Shown: positions 10,380 to 20,817 of the stretch, piece by piece
Layout: every line of letters starts with the position of its first letter
Numbering within the stretch: position 1 is the first letter of the stretch
Assembly (NCBI GenBank): GCA_038087015.1
Contig: JASBNA010000018.1
Span: forward strand, 186,001-250,000
DNA: 64,000 nt
DNA from: Cerrena zonata
Lineage: Eukaryota > Basidiomycota > Agaricomycetes > Polyporales > Cerrenaceae
Direction: 5' to 3'
Program-made: the position numbers and the translations under genes
The notes under the pieces: model-generated
Told to the model about the DNA's origin: nothing
The model's input: only the letters and a program-made list of their open reading frames with translations
Database searches by the model: none

Positions 10380-11100
10380 ACTAGAATATATTGCCCATGG
10401 ACACCATGGGCTTATAGCAAGCTGACACTTGCTGAGGGCACTGCGTGCCCTTATATTTAATTAATATATTATCTTAAAAATGACAAATATATAAAGGGCC
10501 TTCGGCCCTCTGGAAATATCAATATTGCATGATTTTGTTCGGTAATATTTACCTATGAATATCGCCATCATCAGGGCGTTGCATGCCTTAATTATACTAA
10601 GTGTTGGATTCAAAACGACTGCACAATACAGAATCCAGATCTCCTCAGGAAGGGCCTTCAGCCCTCAATATTAACGGTTTGTGTCAACATATATTTACAA
10701 ATATTATTTTAGCTCCACCGGTCCCCTTATTCCCGTGCTTGCTATCAAACTTAATACCATATTAACAACATATTTTAACTTATTATACCATTTATTGATG
10801 TTATTTCTTTCTATATAATTGACAATTACGCTTTTTGCTACTATGTGAGGTACATAATACTGCTCACGGCTACATCCAAGGCATATCTTCCCATTTTACT
10901 TCTCTGCCATTCCTCCTATGTTATTTCCTCATATATTTCGCTTTTTTTGAACCTAAGTATTTCGAGCTACAACAGAGCGCCCGTGATCAACTTGCCCTTC
11001 GGGCCGCACTTCGCGCAAGACAGTCATCCTTTACCAAAACGGCTGCTGACATAATATTATGTCAGCAGTCGATTCCGTTTTGGTTGGGTGTGTTTTAGAG
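10380..11100. other. Probable nuclear copy of mitochondrial DNA (NUMT)
   Basis: The base composition changes sharply to AT-rich DNA punctuated by short GC-rich hairpins: GCCCATGG/CCATGGGC around 10394, GGGCAC/GTGCCC around 10438, AGGGCC/GGCCCT around 10497 and again near 10651, and CTTGCCC..GGGC near 10991. Such GC clusters in AT-rich background are typical of fungal mitochondrial intergenic DNA and unlike the rest of this window. No long ORF, rRNA or tRNA is recognisable in it. The borders are approximate. An AT-rich transposon remnant is the main alternative. Confidence 0.5.
11033..11084. repeat. Nested palindrome
   Basis: A perfect 26-bp palindrome (half-site CTGCTGACATAAT, 11043-11068) lies inside a second inverted repeat of 10 bp (ACCAAAACGG at 11033-11042, CCGTTTTGGT at 11075-11084). 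It sits at the right edge of the mitochondrial-like segment. Confidence 0.8.
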
Positions 11101-12268
11101 ATATAGATAATTTGTCGCACTTACTGTGGGCGCTTCGCAATTATAACGGAGAGCTGCTGTTGCCTCGCTGGGGTGACTGTTCGGCTCCTTGTAGAGCCTG
11201 AACTGCAGCTACCGTAAATGATCGAATGTAATACGCCCACGATCGAGTGGTGGCTGTGCAGTGTGTCGCAAACAAGTGTTGCCGAAAATGAAGGTTTGCA
11301 AATGGTCATGATCGCCAGCAGTTGCCGATGCGATCAACAAAGGACAGGAGGTCTTTGGTCAAATTTTTTTCTCATCCATGGCCAGTGGTTGGGATGAGTG
11401 ATAGCTGTTGAGCAGCGGTAAATATGTTGAGTACATGCACGATCGAAATAGATACAAGCTCTAATGAAACATGACTACAGTCGCAGATAGAGGTGCAGGT
11501 TTAGCACGGCGCGATCCGGAACTTCTTCCCGCTGAAGGCACTTCAGCAACTCGTCCACGTTCCGATGTACAGTCAGCAGGTGCTCCTGGTAGAGGTGGAG
11601 AGAATATAAGTCCATTGTCTGCGATGCTCATTATCAGTGGCGAAGGAGCGTTCGTGATCGAGGCACTGACCTCCAACTCCTCCACTGGGATTCTGACAGG
11701 GACGAGGGATGAAGCCAGCCCGCTAAGATAACTGTAATCTTTGGTGGAAGCGATGGGTGGGTTGTCGCCACGATTGCCGTCAGCGTAGGTGTTTGCGCAA
11801 GGCTTGTCAGAAAAGTCGTTGTGGGTGCTGTCGCTGGGCTGAGTTCTGCCTGTTCCCAGGTGGTTATTTTCCGGAGCACAGGCACGGTCATCGGCAGCGT
11901 CAAGATTTGGTTCGGGTGCATCAGCAGGGCATGCAGGGACCGGTTGCAGGCTTTGACCAGTATCTCGGCGTGGAAGAGCAGTAGGCCCATTGAGCTTCAA
12001 CATGTATGAGCAGGGGACTGCGATGGAGGGACTGTGACAAACCTTCATCGGGAGGGGAAACAGTTGAATGGACGAGGGCCCCAAGGATCGCTTGCGTGTG
12101 TCGGGCGTAATTAAGCAGAGGTTGAATGGCGTTAGCGGTAGGCATCCCTGCTTTTAACCTGGCATTGCGGAATGGGTGAAAATGCGGATCGAGCGGATGG
12201 CTCGTTTTGGTAGAGTGCACTTGCTGTCCTCAGGGGTCACCGCGGCATGCGGCACCGTCGGGCTCTGG
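11101..12268. other. Region with a Pro/Ser-rich minus-strand ORF of doubtful status
   Basis: A minus-strand frame (12084-11461, 207 codons, no ATG at its very start) is rich in Pro, Ala and Ser and shows no domain. It may be part of a decayed gene whose upstream part ends at the MITE at 12269. No splice model could be completed. Confidence 0.25.
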
Positions 12269-12983
12269 CACTGGATCGTAGCCCAAATTTTAGGCTTCAT
12301 AAAAGTAAGGTAAAGTTTTATAAAAATTCTCTTACAAAATATGATTTCCAGCACCCAAAAATTGTCAAAAAATGCAGAATTTGAGCAGAATTTGATAAAT
12401 CATAAAATTCTTGGCTAATTTAGACTTTTGTATTCAATTGTTAGACTTTAGAAATTTTGAATTTTGGTTTATTTTTTGTTAGAGAAAATTTCATTATGCA
12501 AAATTCAAAATTTTAATACATTTTTATTTCTTCAAAAATCCTAAGATAATTGTATATTACAAAATAAAGTACCATGAATAGAGAGGCTAAAGAGAAGACA
12601 TAGATAACTGTTCTTAGTAGATCCTGGTCTTCATCAATTTTACTATCTAATACATGTAGTTAGATATGCAATACTACTTATTTTGCCAAATTATCAGTTT
12701 AAATTTTAAATCATCTTTGGAAAAATAAAAATATATTAAAATTTTGAATTTTGCATAATGAAATTTTCTCTAACAAAAAATAAACCAAAATTCAAAATTT
12801 CTAAAGTCTAACAATTGAATACAAAAGTCTAAATTAGCCAAGAATTTTATGATTTATCAAATTCTGCTCAAATTCTGCATTTTTTGACAATTTTTGGGTG
12901 CTGGAAATCATATTTTGTAAGAGAATTTTTATAAAACTTTACCTTACTTTTATGAAGCCTAAAATTTGGGCTACGATCCAGTG
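12269..12983. mobile_element. CACTG-type foldback MITE, copy A (715 bp)
   Basis: It begins CACTGGATCGTAGCCC and ends with the reverse complement, flanked by the 3-bp direct repeat TGG (12266-12268 and 12984-12986). The two arms match over about 268 bp each (12269-12537 and 12716-12983), leaving a centre of about 180 bp, so the element folds into one long hairpin. It has no ORF. Terminal CACTG/CACTA and 3-bp target duplications are the marks of the CACTA (CMC/EnSpm) superfamily, so it is presumably a non-autonomous member moved in trans. Confidence 0.9.
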
Positions 12984-12986
12984 TGG

Positions 12987-13253
12987 CCTGATTGTATATT
13001 TATCCCCTCGTCTTTGCGCACCCAGTCAGTTGGAGGTGCGAAAAAATTTAACGGTACCTTGAACTTTGTTAGGTTTCAATGTTTGCCCGCAGGAGCCAAG
13101 TTCTACCTATTTCTGGCATAAGTATGCGGTTTGGATGACGATGCGTGATTTGGCAGCTAGACGTTCACTGGGGAGCATCATTGTTCATTGTTCATCTTCT
13201 CCACTATGCAGGTATGGGCCTTGCACTATTCTGCGACGCTGGGCTGATGACAT
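12987..13253. other. Short spacer between MITE A and interrupted gene
   Basis: No gene recognised. It may carry upstream exons of the interrupted gene that follows. Confidence 0.3.
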
Positions 13254-14777
13254 ATGAAGAGAAGCCGTTGCACTCGCAGACCTCCATGGGCACTTCCCAG
13301 CCTTTCAGATATCGCCTCTCCACAGGCGGATATTCTCCCGCTGTGGTACGCTATCCAGCCGGACATCATTTTCACGGAGAGGAGCACCACCTTTTTGCAT
13401 TCTCGATCTGTTGACGACAGTGCTCCCGAACTTGTAGCTGACATGTATCCTTCCGGCAGTCCCCCTCCCCTTGAGTATCCCGCTAGTTTGCCGGACTTGG
13501 AGGATGCTGCCCTCCCTTTACGCGACATGTCGGCCGCGGAGCATCCGATGTGTGGCACATACATACCTCCCCTGCTTCACACTGGACCGTAGCCCAAATT
13601 TTGGGCTTCATAAAAGTAAAGTAAAATTTTATAAAAAGTCTCTTACAAAATATGATTTTTAGACCTAAAAAATGATCTAAAAATTCTGAATTGTAGCAGA
13701 ATTAGATAAATCATAAAAAACTTAGCAAATTCAGACTTTTGTATCCACTTTTTAAAGTTCAAAAAAACTCTATTTTTATCTATTTTTTATCAGAGAAAAC
13801 TTCATTTAGCAAAATTCAAAATTTTGATACATTTTTATTTGTCCAAAAATCATAATATAATTGTATATATTAGAATAAAGTTTCATTAATAGATAGCCTA
13901 AAGAGAAGATATAGACTACTATTCTTGATACATCATAGTCTCTGTCAATCATACTATTTGATAGAGGTGCTTAGATATACAATACTGCTGATCTTGCCAA
14001 ATTAGCAGTTTAAGTTTTGTATCACTTTTAGAAAAATAAAAGTGTATCAAAATTTTGAATTTTGAATACTAAATTTTTCTCTAATAAAAAATATATGAAA
14101 ATTGAGCTTTTTGAACTCTAAAAACTTAATACAAAAGTCTGAATTTGCTAAGGTTTTTATGATTCAACAAATTCTGCTACAATTCAGAATTTTTAGATCA
14201 TTTTTTAGGTCTAAAAATCATATTTTGTAAGAGACTTTTTATAAAATTTTACTTTACTTTTATGAAGCCCAAAATTCGGGCTACGGTCCAGTGTCAATAT
14301 CCCGAGTCAGATTCGGGCAGCATGCCAAGCTTAGAGGACGCCAGCCACAGTACAGGGAATTTACCCGCCCTGCGGTATCCAAACTATGATTCGGATGATT
14401 CTGATCTCCCGCTACATGACTTTGCCAGTGCTGACCCAGGGGGTTTGGATGTCTTCGACAACCGTGACCTGTTGGCAACTATGTTCGCCAATCACGCTGT
14501 CTTGGGGGTTGACGGTCCGTCCAGGATGCCTAAGGTGATAGGTGATGGCCGCCTGAACGTGAGCGAGGCCCTCCTTGTTCTCTTTGCAAGTCTGACGTGC
14601 ATTTCGTAGTCTATGGATGTCATTTCCTTTTCCCTCAACGAAGGCCCCGATGTGTGGGCCGCCGACGCGGTGAGGGAAGTTATTGGGCTCTTGGAGGTGG
14701 GCGAATTTGGCACTGTCGAGAGGGAGAGCCCAGGCGTTTTGCGTGTACAGCTCTACCTCTACCTCGATCATGCATAG
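13254..14777 (+). pseudogene. Gene interrupted by MITE copy B and a nonsense codon
   Basis: Coding sequence lies on both sides of the MITE at 13580-14293. Removing the element and one copy of its TCA duplication takes out 717 bp (239 codons) and keeps the same reading frame, so both sides are one former gene. Both halves share a degenerate repeat of the form L-x-YP...S-x-P-x-LEDA, followed by LPLxD or LPALxYP. After the MITE the frame meets TAG at 14607-14609 but continues open in the same frame for 56 codons to TAG at 14775, with protein-like content (VREVIGLLEVGEFGTVERE). I do not recognise the family; it looks like a low-complexity tail plus a short globular end. Confidence 0.6.
13580..14293. 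mobile_element. CACTG-type foldback MITE, copy B (714 bp)
   Basis: Same family as copy A: termini CACTGGACCGTAGCCC and reverse complement, and 3-bp duplication TCA at 13577-13579 and 14294-14296. It differs from A and C at several terminal positions (GACCG for GATCG, GGGCTTC for AGGCTTC), and the two arms carry matching changes, so the ends have stayed complementary. It is inserted in coding sequence. Confidence 0.9.
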
Positions 14778-15700
14778 TTTCTACCTCCCCCGCTTACATT
14801 CGTATTTACTACTGGGATCGTTGCTTCTAACAATCACTAGTGACCCACATTGCATCAGTTCGTTATGAGACGTGACGAGCCCCGCATGTAGACGCAATCC
14901 ATGCACGCTCCTTTCACTGCTGTCGTTAGGTGCACAACCATAATTGATGCCGCCAACCTGGGCATCGCTGAGGGTGGAGTCTCTGTAGTGGTGCCGAAAG
15001 CCTTAAGACGCGGCACAACTGAGCGGTACATGCGAGAGCTGTGATTGGAGAGGAATAATACTGGAGAAGTTACTACTTCTTGTTGCCGATAAATATAGTC
15101 CATACCGCAGGGTGAGAAATGGGCCTCTTGGAGAAGAGGCTTGCCATGGAGATCCAAGTCGTCGGGGGGCCTCTATTTCCTACTCATGCAGTTTGAACAG
15201 GCTCTGTCCGACCCTCTTTGTCCATATTCAGAGCCATTGCGCGGTCTGAGCCTCTTTACGGGAGCCTGGAGCACGGGAGCTCTGGGCGATGACGAAGAAT
15301 GCTGTCTTCCATGCTGCGAATCCTGAGCTTGACGTCTTCCTTGCTATGCTTGGAGATGGCATTTTCGAAACGTTATTTGGTCGCGTACGGGTGATCGGCC
15401 GGCTTAGCCCCGATTGTAACATTCAGCTTCTGGATCCCGGATTGAGCTCGGCACGTAATGTTGAAAGTTTTAATCTTACAATCAGTGTTGATACTCACGC
15501 TGTCAAGTTTAACGCATTGTACATGCACACTACGTTATTGGGTCCCCATCCATTTGGATAATTCGCGTTCCCTACACGTATCTACGTAAATCGGTATATT
15601 GACAATCATAGCCATGAGTGTGTATACTAGTAGCAGTCTAATTGTAATGATGTTAATAAAGTAATAACACTGCTGATGCTCTCAGGACGCTCATATTCGT
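14778..15700. other. Fragments of open frame, no complete gene
   Basis: Plus-strand frames at 14902-15048 (begins MHAPFTAVVRC) and 15289-15561 (90 codons, begins MTKNAVFHAANPELD) look protein-like but cannot be joined into one model. They may be decayed downstream exons of the interrupted gene or a second decayed gene. Confidence 0.3.
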
Positions 15701-15725
15701 TCAGGCGCGTCAGACAGATGCAGTT

Positions 15726-15971
15726 CTACTGATATGACAATGAACACCGGCATCGGGCACTGATTGTCGAAACTGTACCGTACCACTTCCCCATCGGGCG
15801 AATTCTGAGGTTTCCGGCACCTGTACCGGGTGACAGCGTGTAGCGGATGGTGATCCCGGGACGCGTTGTTGGTGGTTGCGGTGGCTTGTGGTTGTTAATG
15901 TATTTTGAGGCATTTGTTGGAAGGAGATGAGCAGGAGGCGGTGGCTGGTTGAGCACCACGGTGTCCGGCAT
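15726..15971 (-). other. Proline-rich minus-strand ORF, possible gene fragment
   Basis: A frame of 81 codons with a Pro-rich centre (HKPPQPPTTRPGITIRYTLS) and a hydrophobic, strand-like end. It has no start codon that convinces me and no splice partner. It could be the 3' exon of an otherwise lost gene. Confidence 0.25.
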
Positions 15972-16109
15972 TTTTTCAAGATAATGTGTACATGTACTGT
16001 ACAGGACATGGGCAATGTAATCTCACGGTAACTGACGATGTAGTGAAAGGGTGCAAGAAGGTGGTCAGCCCGTCATGTTCGAGCATAGGTAAACGCAGCG
16101 CGGCCCGCC

Positions 16110-17112
16110 TCAGGGGTTTACGCGAGCCTCGACTACCCATTCCATGAAGCATTCTCTGAAAGTTGATGGGCAGGTCTCTTGCAAGAGCTCACTCTGCTTG
16201 TCAGCGGGTATGTTGATGGTCGACATAGCGCCTTTAATGGCATCGACGCCCGTTGATGGTGAAGGAGGGTACATCATTATCATGTACGCCCTGTCCAGAG
16301 CCGACAAGTTCATCGGTTTTGGGTAGCCGTGGCCCTCGTTGGTTGTACAGGCTGGAATGTCGTATCTGCAATTTGTGTTTGTTAGTTAATGGTGACAGTG
16401 GGGTAGCGCGAGATAACGTGACAGACAACATGATCGACATGCAATCGAAGGGAGAGTAGACACTGAGATCGACCTCCCCAACTAGTTGGAGTACATTGCG
16501 TGCTACGAGGGACCGGTGAAGGCGTCCCCGATAGTACTGATATGTTGCTGATGCAGGCGTCAGGTCATACCCACATCACGACTTGAATTGGCCTTACCTG
16601 CGTGATTGCGAGTGAACACGGTTGTACTAGCTGGGGACTGGTGCTCGTGCTCTAGCCCGAGCATGTGCCCGCACTCATGTAGGATCTTCCTCGCCTCGCC
16701 CGGGCTGAGGGTGGTAGAGTTGGGATGGATGCCGCTAAGTTGCATTGTAGCGCTGGTGATGGCTACCAATTGGGATTTCTTGCCTACGAGGGACCAGGAG
16801 GTGGTAGGAGCAAAGGTGATGCGTACATCACCAGCGGTGGGCACCTTGTTAACTTTGAGGTTCGCCGCGGAGAGCCAATTATGGAAGCATTGCTCGACCT
16901 TGGCATGCTGTACAGGGCTGCCGTTGAGAAAGGAAAACGTTATGGTCTGTGTGATGCCAAGTGAGCACAGAATGGGCAGTGTTAATGCGCACCCACCGAA
17001 CCGATGTCCCACAGATTGTCGGCGACGCTGAACGCCGCGTTCAGTGGTAATAACTCAGGATCCACTGCGCCGACGGCATTATCAGCAGACACCTCAATGC
17101 AGGTACAGAGAG
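16110..17112 (-). CDS. Astacin-like zinc metalloprotease, four or more exons
   Basis: Exons about 17112-16997, 16946-16598, 16547-16427 and 16365-16110 join in frame with introns of 50, 50 and 61 nt. The second exon has the metzincin zinc site HECGHMLGLEH (HExxHxxGxxH) followed by EHQSP. The last two exons together supply the Met-turn (SIMLYD) expected downstream of it. The beta-sheet segment ITFSFLNG and a final segment LSALDRAYMIMMYP match fungal M12A-type peptidases as I know them. It would hydrolyse peptide bonds with one catalytic zinc. The N-terminal start is not resolved: an acceptor-like CAG lies just upstream of the first listed exon, and no signal peptide is visible in what I can read. 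All key residues are present, so the enzyme looks intact. Confidence 0.75.
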
Positions 17113-17686
17113 ATGCTGATCATCGCTGTTATTTAACATTGGCAGGGTGCAAGGGAGTGGGTGACGGACCGTGCTCGTAAACCAGGCTTTCGACTTCTTT
17201 CGTGAGTGTGGTCTCTCCTTGCTCCGTAGTTTTTTTGCGGTGGTGCATGCTGATGAAGAAAGGAGCGGAAAGTTGAATCAGTGCGAGCAGTGGTCGAGGA
17301 ATGGAGCGGAGGCTGCAAAGCTAGGTTTCGTCCGCTGTGGTCCACCCGATGTTGGGGGTGCAGCCGCCAAAGTCTCACGGTCTCCTACGTGAACAGGGTC
17401 CAGCGGTGGTGAGCTGCAGTAAGCCAAGCAGGAGGGTGGTAATGTAACAGTAGCATTGAGGAGAACTGGTGAGTTGCGGACGGGTACGCTGCACTTTGAG
17501 GGGGCGAGGCAGGTTGAGTGTGCCGTTCAGTTGAGGGAAAAAACGTCGGGCGCAGTGTCGTCAACCTTGAGATGAGCAACTACCGAGGCGGAGCGCAGAA
17601 ACATGCGTAGCAGGGACAGGTAGCATTGTAGTGAAAATATGTGCGGTCGTTATGAGGAACGGATGACAGTCGCGACAGAACGAAGA
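17113..17686. other. Upstream region of the metalloprotease
   Basis: Expected to contain its promoter and first exon on the minus strand. I could not choose among the short open frames. A 3-bp MITE target duplication (AGA) ends it. Confidence 0.3.
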
Positions 17687-18401
17687 CACTGGATCGTAGC
17701 CCAAATTTTAGGCTTCATAAAAGTAAGGTCAAATTTTATAAAAAGTCTCTTACAAAACATGATTTTAAGCACCTAAAAATGATCAAAAAATACAAAGTTT
17801 CAGCAAAATTTGATGAATTATAAAATCCTTGGCTAATTCAGACTTTTGTATCTAATTTTTAGACTTTAGAAATATTGAATTTTTATTTATTTTTTATTGG
17901 AGAAAAGTTTACTATGCAAAATTCAAAATTTTGATGCACTTTTATTTCTCTAGAAATTATAATATAATTGTATATATCAAAATAAAGTATTATACATAGA
18001 GAGCCTAGAGAGAAGATATAGACTACTATTGTTGGTAAATCATAGTCTCTGTCAATTATACTATCTGATAGAGATATTTAAGTATGCAATATCACTGACC
18101 TTTCCAAATTAGCAGTTTAAATTTTATATCACTTTTGGAGAAACAAAAGTGTATCAAAATTTTGAATTTTGCATAGTAAACTTTTCTCCAATAAAAAATA
18201 AATAAAAATTCAATATTTCTAAAGTCTAAAAATTAGATACAAAAGTCTGAATTAGCCAAGGATTTTATGATTCATCAAATTTTGCTGAAACTTTGTATTT
18301 TTTGATCATTTTTAGGTGCTTAAAATCATGTTTTATAAGAGACTTTTTATAAAATTTGACCTTACTTTTATGAAGCCTAAAATTTGGGCTACGATCCAGT
18401 G
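17687..18401. mobile_element. CACTG-type foldback MITE, copy C (715 bp)
   Basis: Termini CACTGGATCGTAGCCC and reverse complement; 3-bp duplication AGA at 17684-17686 and 18402-18404. It has the same long-arm foldback layout as copies A and B. Its ends resemble copy A more than copy B. There is no coding capacity. Confidence 0.9.
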
Positions 18402-18650
18402 AGAGGCTCTGACGTCGTACTGTATTACTGCTTGGTACTGTAGTGAGCGGTGCGCTGGGATGAGCGTATTCATTTTCTCCGGTGCTTTCAGACGGTAGCA
18501 TGTAGCAATATTTATTCTACGCGATATGTTTTTGTGGAATGTAACGGGCGCCTATTACGAAGCGCGTCTTACGAGCATACGGGCGCTTAACGGAAGGGAT
18601 CGGTACAGTGCGACCTGGTCGCCGCTATGGTCTAGTTCATGTTAGAACTA

Positions 18651-18672
18651 CGACGCGTGACGTCACGCGTCG
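18651..18672. promoter_or_regulatory. 22-bp palindrome with nested MluI-box and CRE motifs
   Basis: A perfect palindrome with half-site CGACGCGTGAC. It contains two ACGCGT boxes flanking a central TGACGTCA, and a CACGTG E-box follows at 18678-18683. The same cluster recurs at 32497-32529. Position at the element end suggests a transposase-binding or promoter site; this is inference. Confidence 0.6.
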
Positions 18673-18708
18673 GACGACACGTGGGACATGCAATTCAACA
18701 CAGCGCCT

Positions 18709-19321
18709 TCAAACTTTCACCCGAAATTCTCGAGAACCCTCATTATGAGAGGGTAGAGGTGGACCCTGTTCATCAGGAATGGATCCTGCTGACCCAGGAA
18801 GTTCAGAGTCGCAGGGCATCGGATCGGGTTCAATTGGAATGGATGGTTCCGGACAGAAGTCCTCATACCTTCGAGGAAGCCTCCCTCGAGTGGATCGAAC
18901 TGGACGTCTTGTGGATGGAGGTTCCGGAGATGGTTCATGAAGGAGAGGCAGGGGTGAGGGCTCCGGGTCTGAGGGCATCTGAACAGTGTCAAACCAAGAG
19001 TCGAGATGCATCTTCAAGAAAGATTAGTGGATATTTGTTACTAGATATACACATGGTAATACTCACCTCCGTTTGATTGAATGCATCATTTGTCGATGAA
19101 GTGGGAGGACAAGGGTTCGCCGCCACGGAGACACGAGAGCTCCAATCCGCGGTGATGTCTTCTATTATTCGTCTCCTTTTGCGATCTTGTTCTTCGATAC
19201 CAGGGCGCGCACGGTCCAACAACTCTGTATTGTATGCTTCAAATTTCTTGCAAGTTCGCTGGTGTCGTAGTAGTCCACCATTATCAGCACAGACCCTTGA
19301 ACAGATACACTTAAATGACAT
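18709..19321 (-). pseudogene. Plavaka transposase, N-terminal fragment
   Basis: Two exons joined in phase 0 across a GTGAGT..GAAG intron (about 19016-19072). The first begins MSFKCICSRVC and continues GGLLRHQRTC, the Cys/His finger seen at the start of Plavaka-type transposases of basidiomycetes. A basic KRRR helix follows. The second exon is acidic and proline-rich and contains RRPVRSTRGRLPRRYEDF, another typical N-terminal feature of that family. The frame then stops; the several-hundred-residue catalytic core is absent, and the element's end sequence begins at once. It cannot encode a working transposase. Confidence 0.6.
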
Positions 19322-19969
19322 GCTCTAGAAAGCGGAACATCAGTGAAGTCCAGGACTACACTCAACATGTAACATACCGAAGGAATCGAGTACCGTTGCT
19401 GACTCTACAGGTGATGAGCCAAAGGTACCAGTTGAGCCTACAGCCTAAGTGAGAGATAGTACCTATAATCGCTCGAATACTTGCTTTGCACAAGCAAGAG
19501 GTAAATTTGGAAAAGAGAGAAGAGAGACGTAGTCACAAAGACACCCACCGTCACGGACATCGATGACAAACCTCGTCGACCCGAGGGATCCAACAAAAGG
19601 GAGTATAATAAGGGGAAACCATGATTCTCATTGCAAAAGACCACCAAGGCTGGTAGGTGTATCGGAAAGCTTTACAAGGGCTTACAATCCCGCGTCGAGG
19701 CTTGGAGAGTGTTATCAGGCGATCGAGATCGTATAAGCGAAGACAAACATGCACAATCCTGACGAGCGTTTACAAAGTCTACCCTGCTCAAATCAGGGTT
19801 ACGCCAAAAACCTGATGGCGGTCCAGACATCGTGTGCAAAATCATACTTGATTGCAAGAGTCCTCGATTACCTTGAGGAAAGATGGGTACTATCTTGATA
19901 ATAAGGTATTTGATGACCTCAAGTACATACAAAGGAGACATATTACTAACAGTATTAGCAAAATATTTC

Positions 19970-20817
19970 GTCAGTCATGAACGGAACAGTAAACTTGGCT
20001 CTGGAAACTGTCCTATCCTATGGAAAGTTGCGGCCTTTTCGAGTAACCACTACCGGTTTCTACTCACGTTCTCTTGGCATGTCTGATTGCGATTCACATT
20101 CATTGTGACCGGAAAACAAGTCTGTAGGGTCATTTAAACTTCCACAGCTACCGCGACCCCCGACGAGCTATGTTTCCGGCCCCAGTTGCATCTCCTATTG
20201 GACACTCGCCTGCTCACCCCAAGTTTTGGATATAGACACTGCCGCATTAACCGGAAGATGTGCATGTGGTCTACAGAAGTCGATTAAAAACCGAATAATA
20301 TCCGTGAGCAAAATGGTACTACTGAACATGATAGCATTGATTTCGAGCTAGGACCACTTCTGTAACTGACAGTGAATACATTTCTATGGTTCGCGCTATT
20401 CTGTATAACTGATATTTCGCTCTCTCCGAGCTAGACATGTTGGGGCTCAGTAGTAAGGTTGATTTGATTTGTATTGCAAGTCTACAACTCTATGCTGTAC
20501 TACTATACCCGGCTCAGCTGAATAATGGTACCTCTTACATTGCTGACCGTTCAGGTTACGAAAGAGTACAGCATCTTTCCTACTGACCAATATCAATGTC
20601 CGTAGACGCCAGAGAGACTGCTGAGGGTGGCCGACGGGCATGTCAATGTATCCGTCGGTCTCCTCTAGAACATATATCCCAAGTGCGTCATGAGACGTCT
20701 ACTATAACGAGTTTTCCACCACTACCCGCAGTCAAAGACTCTTTTTCAGAGGTGAATCCGTTTTTACATCGAAAATATTGCGTACTTACTAATCTTGATG
20801 AAGTACAGTCGACAATT
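19970..20817. other. Intergenic, promoter side of the MFS gene
   Basis: No further coding exon recognised. Confidence 0.4.

Larger units (their letters stand above)
18634..19969 (-). mobile_element. Internally deleted Plavaka-type (CACTA) element
   Basis: The outer parts (18634-18712 and about 19822-19969) recur side by side, inverted, at 32311-32545; here they flank the N-terminal part of a transposase. This indicates an element whose transposase core has been lost. I could not find clear terminal inverted repeats or a target duplication, so the outer limits are set by the homology only. Confidence 0.6.

Noticed and set aside
11053..11061. TAATATTAT in the palindrome resembling the nonanucleotide of circular Rep-encoding viruses
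   Set aside because: The last base differs from TAATATTAC, the sequence is forced by the palindrome itself, and no Rep gene is near.
12154..12354. Short frame reading into MITE copy A
   Set aside because: Most of it is MITE arm sequence; open frame is by chance in AT-rich DNA.
16606..17031. Plus-strand 141-codon frame across the metalloprotease
   Set aside because: Antisense to exons that carry the HExxH zinc site.
18639..19076. Plus-strand frame of 145 codons at the Plavaka element
   Set aside because: The opposite strand carries the recognisable transposase N-terminus with an in-phase intron.
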